Shown piece after piece: positions 33,257 to 42,616 of a stretch of 64,000 bases of DNA. The stretch spans positions 1,982,001-2,046,000 of the forward strand of contig NZ_CP075190.1 in NCBI RefSeq assembly GCF_020510585.1, written 5' to 3'. The DNA comes from Ferribacterium limneticum (GTDB lineage: Bacteria > Pseudomonadota > Gammaproteobacteria > Burkholderiales > Rhodocyclaceae). The notes beneath the pieces were generated by a model. That model was not told the DNA's origin, searched no databases, and saw only the letters and a list, made by a program, of their open reading frames with translations. A program made the translations under genes and the position numbers. How positions within the stretch are numbered: the stretch's first letter is position 1; each line of letters begins with the position of its first letter.

Positions 33257-34753
33257 TTACAGCTTGCCGTTGTCGGCAACCCATTCGTTGAAGAGATTGC
33301 GCGCGGCGTCGATGACTTCGCCAGCGGTCAGGCCGACCGGCCCAACGCCGTTGGCGACCAGGCGATCGGCCGCTGCGCCGTGCAGATGAACGCCGGCTAG
33401 CAGCGCCATTTCGGGCGGCCAGTTCTGGGCGAGCAGCGCGACGATCAGGCCGCTCAGCACATCACCCATGCCGGCCGTGGCCATACCGGGATTGCCTGTT
33501 GAATTTAGCCAAATTTTCCGGTTGACCGTGGCAATCACCGTTCCGCAGCCCTTGAGGGCGACATGGCAGCGATAGCGGCTGGCCAGCTCGCCAGCGGCCT
33601 TGATCCGGTCGGTTTGCACGTCGCGCACCGAGCAGCCGAGCAGGCGGGCCGCTTCGGCCGGGTGCGGGGTCATGATGGCCGGGCCGACGCGGTTGTAGAG
33701 GTTGCCTTCGAGACGGCCGTCTTCGGCCAGCAGGTTGAGAGCATCGGCGTCGAGAACAAGCTGGACCGGGGCTTTGAGCGATTGTTCGAGCAGGCGCAGG
33801 GCTTCCGAGGAGCGACCCAAGCCGGGGCCGCAGGCCAGTGCCTGGAGGTCGGCCTGGAGCAAGGTGTCGGCCCGGCGCATCATCAGTTCCGGCTGGAGCA
33901 GGTCGACGGTCGGCGCGTCGGCATCGAGCAGCCCGAGATAGACGCGGCCGGCGCCCAGCTTGAGCGCAGCACGGCCAGCCAGGAAGGCGGCGCCGACCAT
34001 GGTCTTGCCGCCACCGAGGATGCCGGCGCTGCCGAAGCTACCCTTGTGCGTGTTATTGCGGCGCGGTTTCAGGCGGGCGCTGAAGTCGGCCAGGGTGACG
34101 ATGTGGCCATCCGGCTCGATTTCGTCGGCCGGGTTCAGGGCGAGGTCGGCGACGCGAATCTCGCCGCAGCAGTCGGGGCCGTCGGCGGTGAGCAGCCCGG
34201 GCTTGCCGGCGATGAAGGTGATCGTGTGGCTGGCCTGAATGCACGGGGTAAAGCTGGCGCCGGTGTCGGCATTCAATCCGGATGGGCAGTCGAGCGCCAG
34301 CAGCGGGCAATTGTCGCGTTCGGCCAGCCGATTGACCGTGCTGATCCACTGGGCGTAGCAGCCTTCCGGCGCGCGGGTCAGTCCGATGCCGAACAGGCCG
34401 TCGATGATCAGCGACCAGCGGGCATCGTCGGGAATCGCCGTGCTCATCTCGCCACCGGCTGTGATGAAGGCTTGTCGGGCGGCGGCCGCATCGGCCGGGA
34501 GTTTCTCTGCTTCGCCGGCAAAAACGACGCGCACGTCAAAGAAGCGTTGGCGCAGCCTCCACGCCGCCTCAAAAGCATCGCCGCCGTTATTGCCAGGCCC
34601 GGCAAGGATGAGGATGGCGTGGTTCCGCTCGCCGGCGAGTAGCGCTGCCCAGTCGGCGGCAGCAATCCCGGCGCGCTGCATGAGCCCCTCATTGGCGTGA
34701 CGGCTTTCGATCTGGCGCAGGCTTGGCGACTGGTAAAGCGTGTTCGGGTTCAT
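33257..34753 (-). CDS. nnr: Bifunctional NAD(P)H-hydrate epimerase/dehydratase
   Basis: 498 residues with two domains. The N-terminal YjeF_N epimerase domain (about 1-215) shows AGPGNNGGDAFEAAWRL and LDCPSGLNADTG. The C-terminal ADP/ATP-dependent dehydratase domain (about 230-490) has NTHKGSFGSAGILGGGKTM and the catalytic-region motif TGNPGMATAGMGDVLSGL. It repairs damaged hydrated nicotinamide cofactors. The ATG overlaps the stop of the hybrid kinase gene as ATGA. A copy of the dispersed AT-rich motif lies inside it, encoding VNRKIWLN. Confidence 0.95.
   Translation of the reverse strand: MNPNTLYQSPSLRQIESRHANEGLMQRAGIAAADWAALLAGERNHAILILAGPGNNGGDAFEAAWRLRQRFFDVRVVFAGEAEKLPADAAAARQAFITAGGEMSTAIPDDARWSLIIDGLFGIGLTRAPEGCYAQWISTVNRLAERDNCPLLALDCPSGLNADTGASFTPCIQASHTITFIAGKPGLLTADGPDCCGEIRVADLALNPADEIEPDGHIVTLADFSARLKPRRNNTHKGSFGSAGILGGGKTMVGAAFLAGRAALKLGAGRVYLGLLDADAPTVDLLQPELMMRRADTLLQADLQALACGPGLGRSSEALRLLEQSLKAPVQLVLDADALNLLAEDGRLEGNLYNRVGPAIMTPHPAEAARLLGCSVRDVQTDRIKAAGELASRYRCHVALKGCGTVIATVNRKIWLNSTGNPGMATAGMGDVLSGLIVALLAQNWPPEMALLAGVHLHGAAADRLVANGVGPVGLTAGEVIDAARNLFNEWVADNGKL
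33501..33534 (+). repeat. Dispersed AT-rich motif copy (GTTGACCGT core)
   Basis: GAATTTAGCC then AAATTTTCCGGTTGACCGTG on the plus strand, inside nnr, encoding part of VNRKIWLN. Confidence 0.5.
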
Positions 34754-37527
34754 GACAGGATTCTAGCGCCGGATGCTTGTCTCGCATGCATGAGAATCAT
34801 CGCGAACAGCGCGTCCGGATCGATTGGCTTCGAGATGTGGTCGACCATGCCGGCAGCGAAGCAGGCGTCCCGTTCTTCGGCCAGGGCATGGGCTGTCTGG
34901 CCGATGATCGGCAGCTCGGGGGCCAGTTGGTGGATGGCGCGGGTGGCTTCGAAACCGTTCATCACCGGCATCTGGATATCCATCAGCACAACATCGTAGG
35001 CCGCCGCGCCGTGTGTGCGAACGGCGTCGACCGCCTGCTGGCCATCTTCCGCAAAGCTGGCTTCGGCGCCGACTTCGGCAAGAATTTCGCTCATGATCAG
35101 GCGACTGATATCGACGTCTTCGGCGACCAGAATCCGCAAACCGCTGAGGATTTTTTGCGTAGTCGCACTGGCTGCAACGGTTTCGGGTGTCACCTCGTTA
35201 TGGTGGCGGACGGCGGTGTAGGGCAGAAGCACCGTAAAACAGCTGCCAACATCGGGTGTGCTGTCGACGCTGATCGTGCCGCCCATCAGGCGAACGAGGT
35301 GATCGGTGATGGCCAGCCCGAGGCCGGAGCCGCCGAAGCGCCGGGTCGTTGAATTGTCGCCCTGCTCGAAGGGGTTGAAAATATTGGCCATCTGCTCCGG
35401 TGAGATACCGATGCCGGTGTCAGTAATGCGGAAACGCAGATGGGCGCCGTCGAGGTCGGCTTCGAGGCTGACGGTGCCGCTGCTGGTGAACTTGACAGCG
35501 TTGGAGAGCAAGTTGAGCAGTATCTGACGCAGGCGCAGGGCGTCGCCGCGACACTCTGCGGGCAGGCTGTCGGCACGTACCAGGAGGAATTCGAGTCCTT
35601 TGCTTGTGGCGCGCTCCTGCATCATCTCGACGGTTTCATCGAGAACGATGGACAGGTCGACCGGCGTGTCCTCGATCTTGAGCATGCCGGCCTCCATTTT
35701 CGAGAAATCGAGGATGTCGTTGATGATGCCGAGCAGCAGCTTGCCGGAATGCTGGATCTTGATCAGCGCGTCGTTGGCCTTGCTGCCTTCTTCGGTCGCG
35801 CGCAGGGCGATATGGGTCATGCCGAGGACACCATGCAGCGGGGTGCGGATTTCATGGCTCATCTTGGCCAGAAATTCGCTCTTGGCCATGGCCAGGCGGA
35901 TGGCATCGGCCCGCGCCAGTTCGAGATCGGCGGTGCGTTCCTCGACCAGTTGTTCGAGATGGTCGCGGTAACGTTCGATTTCGGCGTCCTTGCGCGTGTG
36001 TTCGGCGATGGCGTTGCGCAGTTCGCTCTCCATCGCCTTGATGTCGGTGATGTCGGCGACGAAGCCGCAGAAAATGATGCTGTTGTCTGTGCTCGGTTCG
36101 GGGATGGCGCGAATGAGCAGCCATTTGATCTGCCCGTCGGGCATGCACAGGCGGTATTCGTGCCGCCAGGGCGTCAGGTTTTTTGCTGCAGCGTTCAGTG
36201 AGTCGATAAAGAGGTGATAGTCGTCCGGATGGACCATCCGGCGCAAGCTGTCGGTACTTTCGCGAACCTCTTCCGGCGTGACGCCATAGAGCTCCTTGAT
36301 CGCATCGCTGGCAAACGGAAAGCTGCCGTGGCCATCGGCGTTCAGACGGTACTGGAAGACGACGCCCGGCACTTCCGAGACAATCTGGCGCAGGCGTTTG
36401 TTGGCAGAATGTTCGGCGGCCTTGGCCTCTTCGGCGATGATGACTTCCTGCAGCCCGTTGAAGGCGGTGGTCAATTGCCCGATTTCGTCATTCCGGTGCA
36501 CCGGCAGCGCCTGGCGCGGCACGTCGCCGCTACTCATCTGGCTCAGCAACTGCGAGGCTTCGGCCAGAGGCTGGAACTGCCGACGCAGCCACCACCAGCA
36601 CAGGATGGCGAGGACCAGGGTGAGGCCGGATGAAACCATGACCAGGTGTCGCTCGACACTGTCGATCGGTGCGAAGGCTTCGGCGGCGGGCAGAACCGAT
36701 TGCATGAGCCAGCCGGTAGAGGGTATCTCCTTGCTCGATGACAGTTCGAGAACACCGCGGGAGCTGAGGGCCAGCCCAGAGCCTTCGTAGCCGTCGATGT
36801 AACGGTCATACACAGCATTGACGCCGCGTGGCGGGCCGCTCTTGAGCAAGCGGTGTTTGTCCGAGGCGGTGACGTAGCTGCGCGTTTTGGGCGCGGTAAT
36901 CAGGAAATCGCCAGTCAGACCGTATTTCGTGGTGCCGATCTGATCGAGAAAATTGGACTGGTTCAGGTTGGTGACGCCGACGACGACGCCCACCACCTGT
37001 TTTTGCTCATCGTGGATCGGCGCCATGATGGCAAAGATCGGTTGCTGGCTGTGTTCGCTGAACAACGGGTCAGTGATGGTTGCGCCGGCGCCGCTCAGCA
37101 CGTGCTTGATCCCGGGATAGTCGAGAAAATTGACGCCGGTGCGTTTGAGTTGGCGCGGAATGCTGGCTACCGCTATCCCCTGGCGATCAATGACGAGTAA
37201 GCCCCAGTTGAAAATGCTCTCGGGGAGCGGATGGCGTTCAAGCGAAGCCTGGGCTTCCGGCGAATCGGCCAGTCGGCTGATGCGATAGCCATCGGCGATG
37301 GTCCGGACGATTTCCTGCCGTTCGCGAATCGAGCGGTCGAGTTCGTTGGCGATCAGGGAGACTGTCGAGAACTGCTGCCGGGAGATGGTCGTCTCCATGT
37401 CCCGGCGCATGGTGTGGCCAAGTGCAAAAACAGCGCTCCATAGCACAAACAGGCCAAGCAGCAGAACGCCGATGGTGATGCGCGTCTGCAGTGATCGCAA
37501 ATCGAACAGCGCGAGCAGTTTCTTCAT
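34750..37527 (-). CDS. Hybrid sensor histidine kinase (Cache-HAMP-PAS-HK-REC)
   Basis: 925 residues. N-terminal membrane segment near 16-36, a periplasmic double-Cache-type sensor to about 280, then a second segment (about 290-315) and HAMP-like region. A PAS domain (VFQYRLNADG...ITDIKAMES) and coiled coil precede the kinase core: HisKA with MSHEIRTPLHG (His558), HATPase with GGSGLGLAITDH, and a C-terminal receiver with the phosphorylated Asp850 in LMDIQMP. This is a typical phosphorelay starter. No Hpt domain is attached; an Hpt protein lies at 58811-59212, but linkage is only possible. Overlaps nnr by 4 bases. Confidence 0.93.
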   Translation of the reverse strand: MKKLLALFDLRSLQTRITIGVLLLGLFVLWSAVFALGHTMRRDMETTISRQQFSTVSLIANELDRSIRERQEIVRTIADGYRISRLADSPEAQASLERHPLPESIFNWGLLVIDRQGIAVASIPRQLKRTGVNFLDYPGIKHVLSGAGATITDPLFSEHSQQPIFAIMAPIHDEQKQVVGVVVGVTNLNQSNFLDQIGTTKYGLTGDFLITAPKTRSYVTASDKHRLLKSGPPRGVNAVYDRYIDGYEGSGLALSSRGVLELSSSKEIPSTGWLMQSVLPAAEAFAPIDSVERHLVMVSSGLTLVLAILCWWWLRRQFQPLAEASQLLSQMSSGDVPRQALPVHRNDEIGQLTTAFNGLQEVIIAEEAKAAEHSANKRLRQIVSEVPGVVFQYRLNADGHGSFPFASDAIKELYGVTPEEVRESTDSLRRMVHPDDYHLFIDSLNAAAKNLTPWRHEYRLCMPDGQIKWLLIRAIPEPSTDNSIIFCGFVADITDIKAMESELRNAIAEHTRKDAEIERYRDHLEQLVEERTADLELARADAIRLAMAKSEFLAKMSHEIRTPLHGVLGMTHIALRATEEGSKANDALIKIQHSGKLLLGIINDILDFSKMEAGMLKIEDTPVDLSIVLDETVEMMQERATSKGLEFLLVRADSLPAECRGDALRLRQILLNLLSNAVKFTSSGTVSLEADLDGAHLRFRITDTGIGISPEQMANIFNPFEQGDNSTTRRFGGSGLGLAITDHLVRLMGGTISVDSTPDVGSCFTVLLPYTAVRHHNEVTPETVAASATTQKILSGLRILVAEDVDISRLIMSEILAEVGAEASFAEDGQQAVDAVRTHGAAAYDVVLMDIQMPVMNGFEATRAIHQLAPELPIIGQTAHALAEERDACFAAGMVDHISKPIDPDALFAMILMHARQASGARILS

Positions 37528-37561
37528 CGTGTTTTTGGAGTTTCTGTCGTTTTTCGACAGC

Positions 37562-38464
37562 TTACGGCGTTCGGATCGATTTCGCCAGAAGGATGGTTTG
37601 GCGGTGAATGCTGACGGTATCGTTTATCTGGCGGGCATAGCCGCCGGCCATGGCAATGGCGACCGGTGCGCGGTGGACCAGGGCTTTGTTGAAAACCATC
37701 CGGTCGCGCTCGGCCAGGCCTTCAAAGCTCAGTCCGAGGCGCCCGAGGCGGTCGTCGTGATAGGGGTCGGCGCCGGCCAGGTAGATGACCAGATCGGGGC
37801 GGGAAAGATCGAAGGCGGTATCGAGGCCGTGGGCGAGTTGCCGCAGGTAGGCGGCGTCGGAGCAGCCATCGGGCAGTTCGATGTCGAGGTCGCTCTGTTC
37901 CTTGTCGAAGGGAAAGTTGCGGGCGCCGTGGATGGAGAAGGTGAAGATGCTGTCGTCGCCGCGCAGGATGCTGGCCGTGCCGTTGCCCTGATGCACGTCG
38001 CAATCGACAATCAGGACGCGGTCGGCCCGGCCTTCGGCCTGCATGGCGCGGGCGGCAATGGCGGCGTCGTTGAAGACGCAGAAGCCCTCGCCGTGATCGC
38101 GGAAAGCGTGGTGGGTGCCGCCGGCCAGATTGGCGGCAACGCCGTCCTCGAGCGCTGCCCGGCAGGCGCAGATGGTGGCGCCGGCCGAGCGGCGGGAGCG
38201 TTCGACCATACCTGCGCTCCACGGAAAGCCGATTTGCTTTTCGGCCGTTTTTTCCAGTTGACCGTGGGAAACGGCATCGATGTACTTCTGGTCGTGGGCG
38301 CGGGCCAGTTCTTGGTCGGTGGCAGCGTGTGGCAGATGAAAATCGGCCGGACCGAACTCGCCGCTGGCGAGTAGCGCCTCGCGAAGTCGGGAATACTTTT
38401 CCATGGGAAAACGATGCCCGGCCGGCAAAGGCAAAACGAAGACATCGGTGTAGAACAGCCGCAC
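37562..38464 (-). CDS. Histone-deacetylase-family (acetoin utilisation/APAH-like) hydrolase
   Basis: 300-residue zinc or iron amidohydrolase of the arginase/deacetylase fold. Metal and catalytic motifs visible: GGTHHAFRDHGEGFCVFND (His pair), IVDCDVHQGNGTA (metal Asp/His), and YLAGADPYHDD. Bacterial members deacetylate polyamines or small acylated compounds. It lies 34 bases upstream-side of the hybrid kinase start on the same strand, and the next gene upstream is the thioredoxin. The in vivo substrate is not shown by the sequence. Confidence 0.87.
   Translation of the reverse strand: MRLFYTDVFVLPLPAGHRFPMEKYSRLREALLASGEFGPADFHLPHAATDQELARAHDQKYIDAVSHGQLEKTAEKQIGFPWSAGMVERSRRSAGATICACRAALEDGVAANLAGGTHHAFRDHGEGFCVFNDAAIAARAMQAEGRADRVLIVDCDVHQGNGTASILRGDDSIFTFSIHGARNFPFDKEQSDLDIELPDGCSDAAYLRQLAHGLDTAFDLSRPDLVIYLAGADPYHDDRLGRLGLSFEGLAERDRMVFNKALVHRAPVAIAMAGGYARQINDTVSIHRQTILLAKSIRTP
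38238..38270 (+). repeat. Dispersed AT-rich motif copy (GTTGACCGT core)
   Basis: CGGCCGTTTTTTCCAGTTGA followed by CCGTGGGAA, inside the HDAC-like gene. Confidence 0.4.
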
Positions 38465-38486
38465 AGCCGATGTCTTCGCGGATGTA

Positions 38487-39344
38487 TTAGTTCAAGGCGG
38501 CCGACATCTTGCGACGGAATTCGCGGATCAGGTCGTCGTACTGGTCGCTGCCGGCGAGGGCCTCGAACAGGGTCAGCAAGGCTTTGCGGCCGGCTCCTTC
38601 GTCGAAGGAGCGGTCACGAACGACGACTTCGAGCGCCGCTTCCATGGCTTCGCGGAAACGGGCCTGGGCGGCGTAGGCGCGCGAGAGGTCGAGGCGAACC
38701 GCGTGGTCGGCCGGGTTGGCGGCCAGTTTGGCTTCGAGTTCGGCCGTATCGGCGGCGCCAGCAGAGAGTGCGAGGCGGGCGCGCAGGGCGTTGGCGCGGT
38801 CGGCTTCCTGGGTGTAATCGCCGGAGAGCAGTTGGCCGGCTTCGTCGTTGCGGCCGAGCTGCATCATGACGTCGACGGCGTCGAGCTGGATGGCCTGGTC
38901 TTCCGGCTTGATCTTGCTGGCTTCGACCAGCTTGGCGAGGGCTTCTTCGAGCTTGCCTTCGATGACCAGCGCAGCGGCTTCGGCGCGCAGGTCGCCGCCC
39001 GGCGCGGGGGGCAGGGCGAAGCGGTCGAGGAATTCGCGGATCTGGCCTTCAGGCAGGGCGCCGTCGAATTGATCGACCAACTGGCCCTGGAACAGGACCT
39101 TGACCGATGGAATGCTGCGCACACCGAAGTGTTGGGATAGCTCGGGGTTTTCGTCGGCATTGACCATGGCGAGCAGGAAGCGGCCCTTGTATTCCTCGGC
39201 CAGCTTTTCGAGCAGGGGCTTGAGCACCTTGCACGGCTCGCACCACGGCGCCCAGAAATCGACGACCACCGGCACGCTTTCGGCCGGCTGGAGAACCTTG
39301 GTTTCGAAATCTTGGATGGAAACGTCAAAAGCAAATTCGGACAT
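38487..39344 (-). CDS. Thioredoxin-fold protein with TPR domain (CnoX/YbbN-like)
   Basis: 285 residues. N-terminal thioredoxin domain (about 1-110) with WAPWCEPCKVLKPL, so the active site is CEPC instead of the usual CGPC. C-terminal 170 residues are helical TPR-like repeats ending RRKMSAALN. This is the CnoX/YbbN co-chaperone architecture, which protects unfolded proteins from oxidation. No signal peptide, so cytoplasmic. It lies 17 bases after the KAS-like gene of the biosynthetic operon and may be read through from it. Confidence 0.9.
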   Translation of the reverse strand: MSEFAFDVSIQDFETKVLQPAESVPVVVDFWAPWCEPCKVLKPLLEKLAEEYKGRFLLAMVNADENPELSQHFGVRSIPSVKVLFQGQLVDQFDGALPEGQIREFLDRFALPPAPGGDLRAEAAALVIEGKLEEALAKLVEASKIKPEDQAIQLDAVDVMMQLGRNDEAGQLLSGDYTQEADRANALRARLALSAGAADTAELEAKLAANPADHAVRLDLSRAYAAQARFREAMEAALEVVVRDRSFDEGAGRKALLTLFEALAGSDQYDDLIREFRRKMSAALN

Positions 39345-39361
39345 GGCGTGGCCTGTTTAAA

Positions 39362-40036
39362 TTAGAGTCGGGTGAATTCTACCGTCAGCTTCATGGCGAC
39401 GGGAGAATGCAGGGAAAGCGTCGGGCCGTCGTTACGCACCAGCCATTCGGCGAGGCGGGCCGGGAAGTCGGGGGTGTCGGGCAAAGAGTCGTTTGTTGAG
39501 TCTTCCACTAAGTGGAGGCTGGCCGGCGACTTTTCAAGAGGCGCGCGGCTCAAGGCCAGCCAGTGGCCGCTGGCGACATCGGCGGCGTGGTCGAGCTGGG
39601 CGCACAGCACCTGGGCGCAACGGCCTTCGTTGAGCCAGATTATGGCCAGGCTGAGCAACAGCGACCAGTTGGCCATCCCTTCGCTGTCGAGCGGCAGATG
39701 CATGGCCGTTTGCAGGCCGGGCAGAAAGCTCTGGATCTGGGCAGCGGCGATGGCCGGCTGGGTGGCGAGGAAGTCGTAAGGCATCGGCTCGGCGCTGCCC
39801 GAGCAGACTTCGTCGAGCAAGGTCAGCGTTTCGAGGCGCGGACCGCTGGTCGACTGCCAGAGCAGGGCGGTTGGCAAGGAGCGGCGTTCGGCGGGCAGGC
39901 AGGCCAGGGCGCCGACCAGCGCCAGCTGGGTGAGCGGCGCGGCACGGCGCAGTGGTTTGCCGAGCGCGGCGCGCACGGCGGCCGGCAGGTCGGCGGGGGC
40001 GAAGCTTTGGCTGAGGACGGCGCTTAGGCTGATCAT
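39362..40036 (-). CDS. Beta-ketoacyl synthase-like partner (chain-length-factor type)
   Basis: 224 residues, matching the N-terminal-only 'Ketoacyl-synt_2' type found in aryl-polyene and resorcinol clusters. It shows AALGKPLRRAAPLTQLALVGA and a degenerate thiolase-like fold (LLWQSTSGPRLETLTLLDE); no active-site Cys nucleophile region of full KAS enzymes is recognisable. It probably forms a heterodimer with the full-length KAS encoded immediately upstream (4-base ATGA overlap), controlling chain length. Last of the nine coupled biosynthetic genes. Confidence 0.72.
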   Translation of the reverse strand: MISLSAVLSQSFAPADLPAAVRAALGKPLRRAAPLTQLALVGALACLPAERRSLPTALLWQSTSGPRLETLTLLDEVCSGSAEPMPYDFLATQPAIAAAQIQSFLPGLQTAMHLPLDSEGMANWSLLLSLAIIWLNEGRCAQVLCAQLDHAADVASGHWLALSRAPLEKSPASLHLVEDSTNDSLPDTPDFPARLAEWLVRNDGPTLSLHSPVAMKLTVEFTRL

Positions 40037-41115
40037 CCGTGGCGCTCCACGATCAGGCTGGCCAGCCCGCCACCAAAGCCGATCAGGTTGAGCAGGGCGC
40101 GCTCGATGTGTTCGGTGCTGCGCTCGACCATCGGGAACAGGGCAATTTCCGGATCGACCTTGGAGAAACCTGCCGTGGCGGGGATCTTGTCGGCATCCAG
40201 GCAGGCGAGCAGGGCAGCGAGTTCGGCCATGCCGCTGGCGCCCAGTGTGTGGCCGAGGCCCGGCTTCAGCGAGAGGAGCAGCGGCATGTGCTGGCCGAAG
40301 ACTGTGCGCAGGGCGTTGGCTTCAGCCAGGTCGGTGCCCGGCGAGCCGGCGGCCTGCAGCTTGATCAGCTCGATGTCGGCGGCTCGCAAATTTGCTTCAT
40401 TCAGGCAGTCGACCGCAACATCGGCAATCCGGGAGCCATCCGGATTTGGGCCGGTGGTCGAAAAGCCGTCGAGGCCGGTGCGTAGCCCGGCGATGCGCCA
40501 GGTGGCAGGCTTGGCGCTGAGGTAAACGGCGGCGACCGCCTCGCCGAGGACCAGGCCGTCGCGCCGGGCGTCAAAGGGGCGTCCTGCGGTGCGCGAGAGC
40601 AATTCCATGGCAGCAAAGCCGGCCAGCGTGCTGTCGTTGGCGAGCTCGACGCCGAGGATGATGGCGTCGTCGATGAGGCCGGCGGCGATCAGACTGCGCG
40701 CCGCATCAAGGGCCGAAAAGCCGGAGGTACAAGCGTTCGAGAAACTGCTGATGGCACCGTTCAGGCCCATCCATTCGGCGATCTGTCGGCTGAACGAGGC
40801 GGCGGCGACCGGTAGCTCAAACGGCACGCCGAGTTGTTCGAAATGGCCGATCTGGAAGGATGAAGAGGCAACGAACAGCGGTGTTTCGGATGGTAGCTGA
40901 CCGAGCTGGCCGACGACCTGACGGATGGCTTGCTCGGCGCGGAGCATCCAATTGGTTTCGTCGAGCGGCAGTGCAAAATAGGGAAAGGCGCGCTCGCCCA
41001 GTTTTCGTTGGCCGGCGCTGCATTCGCCGTTCCACAGTGCGCTGGCAACAGCGGCCGGCGCATTGCCGCGGGCGCAAAGCAGGGCGGTTTTATTGATGAA
41101 TACCGGACGCGTCAT
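40033..41115 (-). CDS. Beta-ketoacyl-ACP synthase (KAS II/FabF-like), altered catalytic triad
   Basis: 360 residues with a thiolase fold. The nucleophile is Cys129 in SNACTSGFSALDA. The second half has KPGLGHTLGASG (Lys284, His289), one triad His. The other triad His, normally in a H-G-T motif, is replaced by Gln254 (KLQAAGSPGTD). It should extend or condense acyl-ACP units with its small partner. Overlaps both neighbours by 4 bases. Whether it still decarboxylates malonyl-ACP is uncertain given the Gln. Confidence 0.82.
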   Translation of the reverse strand: MTRPVFINKTALLCARGNAPAAVASALWNGECSAGQRKLGERAFPYFALPLDETNWMLRAEQAIRQVVGQLGQLPSETPLFVASSSFQIGHFEQLGVPFELPVAAASFSRQIAEWMGLNGAISSFSNACTSGFSALDAARSLIAAGLIDDAIILGVELANDSTLAGFAAMELLSRTAGRPFDARRDGLVLGEAVAAVYLSAKPATWRIAGLRTGLDGFSTTGPNPDGSRIADVAVDCLNEANLRAADIELIKLQAAGSPGTDLAEANALRTVFGQHMPLLLSLKPGLGHTLGASGMAELAALLACLDADKIPATAGFSKVDPEIALFPMVERSTEHIERALLNLIGFGGGLASLIVERHG

Positions 41116-41381
41116 GCGCGGCTGGCCAGCCAGGCGTCGAGGTGTTCGGCCATGTTGGCGACGCTGGACAGGACGCGGCGGGTTTCCTTGCTGTCGGGCA
41201 GGCGCAGGCCGTATTTTTTCTTGATTGCCATCGAGATTTGCAGGGCGTCAAGCGAGTCGAGCTGCAGCGGTGCTTCCGGCCCGAACAGGATTTCGTCGTC
41301 GGTGATGCTTTCCGGGGGGCAATCCTTGTCGCAGGATTCGACGATCAAGGCCTTGAGTTCGAGGCAGAGAGCAGCATTCAT
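41112..41381 (-). CDS. Acyl carrier protein of the biosynthetic operon
   Basis: 89-residue ACP. The phosphopantetheine attachment motif is LQLDSLDALQISMAIKKKYG with Ser43. N-terminal helix MNAALCLELKALIVESCDKD. It is distinct from a fatty-acid ACP by its neighbours and carries the growing acyl chain. The ATG at 41381 overlaps the ABC-2 permease stop, and its own stop overlaps the KAS start (both ATGA). A larger open frame extending upstream is the wrong start. Confidence 0.88.
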   Translation of the reverse strand: MNAALCLELKALIVESCDKDCPPESITDDEILFGPEAPLQLDSLDALQISMAIKKKYGLRLPDSKETRRVLSSVANMAEHLDAWLASRA

Positions 41382-42613
41382 GATTGGGCAGCGAGTGAGC
41401 GGTGATTGAGCCAGGCGGCCAGGGCCAGCGACAGGGCGGCGAAGGCAAGCAGCGGCAGCAGGCTGGGCAGCAGGTCGGCGAAGCTGCCGTGACGGAGCAT
41501 GACGGTGTGGAAACCGTCCAGCCCCCAGGCCATCGGCGACAGCGCAGCAAGCTTTTGCATGAAGGCCGGCATGACAAATTTGGGGACCATGACGCCGCCG
41601 ATGGCGCCCATCAGGATATTGCTGACGCCACCGACGATGGTGGCTTGTTCGGAGGTTTGGGCCAGGCTGGCGACGAGCAGTGCCCAGGCGACGGCCGCCA
41701 GGCTGACCGCGACCGAAACCGCCCACCAGTTGAGCAGGCCCGGCCCGCTGGGCATTTCCAGCGCCTCGCTGCCGAACATTGGCACGACGAAGATGCCGAC
41801 CAGCACCATGAACAGCGCCTGCAACTGGTTGACGACAAAGAAAGGCAGCAGCTTGCCGGCGAGCAGCAGGCGGAAAGGCACGCCCATGGCGCGCAGGCGC
41901 TGCAGCGTGCCTTGCTGGCGCTCGATGATGAAGATCGACGAAATCGGGATGACGACGAAGAACATGGCGAAAATGAGCCAGGCCGGGACGTTTTGCTGCA
42001 CAGAGGACGGCGGCTTGATGCTCTGGTCGTTGCGCACGGCGACGCTGGTGATTTCGTCCGGCCAGTCGCGTTCGGTGGCGCCGGGCGCGGTCGGCAGGCC
42101 GAACAGCTTGCCGGCCCGGCGGGTCAGTTCATCGGCCCGGAGGGCGCCGAGCGCGGCCATGACCTGATTGCGGAAGGCCAGTTGCAGGGCCGGGTTGAGC
42201 GTCGGGTCGAGGAGCAGGGTCAGCGCTTCGGTAGCCTGGCCGTCGGCGCCGGCGGGGGTGAGCAGGCGGCTGCCGAAACCTTTGGGCAGAACCAGTGCCA
42301 GTGCATGCTGGCCGGTGCGGATGCCGTCGCGGGCAGCTTCCGGCGTTTGGGCGTCGGCGGCCAGTGCCTGCAATTTGAAAGTGGCGCCTTTGGCGAGGCG
42401 CTTGCTGAATGCTTTCGAATGCTCGCTGTGATCGAGGTCGATAATGACGTAGCCGACATCGACGGTAATGCCGGGCGAGAAGGCGTCGCGCAGCGCCATG
42501 GTCATGACCAGAATGAACATGGTCGGCATGATGAACAGGGCGATCAAGCCATGCTTGTCGCGGAGCAGCGCAATGCTTTCCTTGAGCCAGAGAGCGAAGA
42601 GGCGGGGCATCAT
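41378..42613 (-). CDS. ABC-2 type transporter permease
   Basis: 411 residues: first membrane segment near 22-42, then an extracytoplasmic domain of about 190 residues, then five hydrophobic segments in the C-terminal half (AWLIFAMFFVVIPISSIFI, then FVVNQLQALFMVLVGIF and others), the ABC2_membrane_3 pattern. It probably exports the lipid-like product of the operon across the inner membrane with the ATPase encoded 3 bases upstream. ATG at 42613. Confidence 0.88.
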   Translation of the reverse strand: MMPRLFALWLKESIALLRDKHGLIALFIMPTMFILVMTMALRDAFSPGITVDVGYVIIDLDHSEHSKAFSKRLAKGATFKLQALAADAQTPEAARDGIRTGQHALALVLPKGFGSRLLTPAGADGQATEALTLLLDPTLNPALQLAFRNQVMAALGALRADELTRRAGKLFGLPTAPGATERDWPDEITSVAVRNDQSIKPPSSVQQNVPAWLIFAMFFVVIPISSIFIIERQQGTLQRLRAMGVPFRLLLAGKLLPFFVVNQLQALFMVLVGIFVVPMFGSEALEMPSGPGLLNWWAVSVAVSLAAVAWALLVASLAQTSEQATIVGGVSNILMGAIGGVMVPKFVMPAFMQKLAALSPMAWGLDGFHTVMLRHGSFADLLPSLLPLLAFAALSLALAAWLNHRSLAAQS

Positions 42614-42616
42614 CGT

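Noticed and set aside
33563..34642. Plus-strand 359-codon open frame
   Set aside because: Antisense shadow of nnr with alanine/glycine-rich nonsense product.
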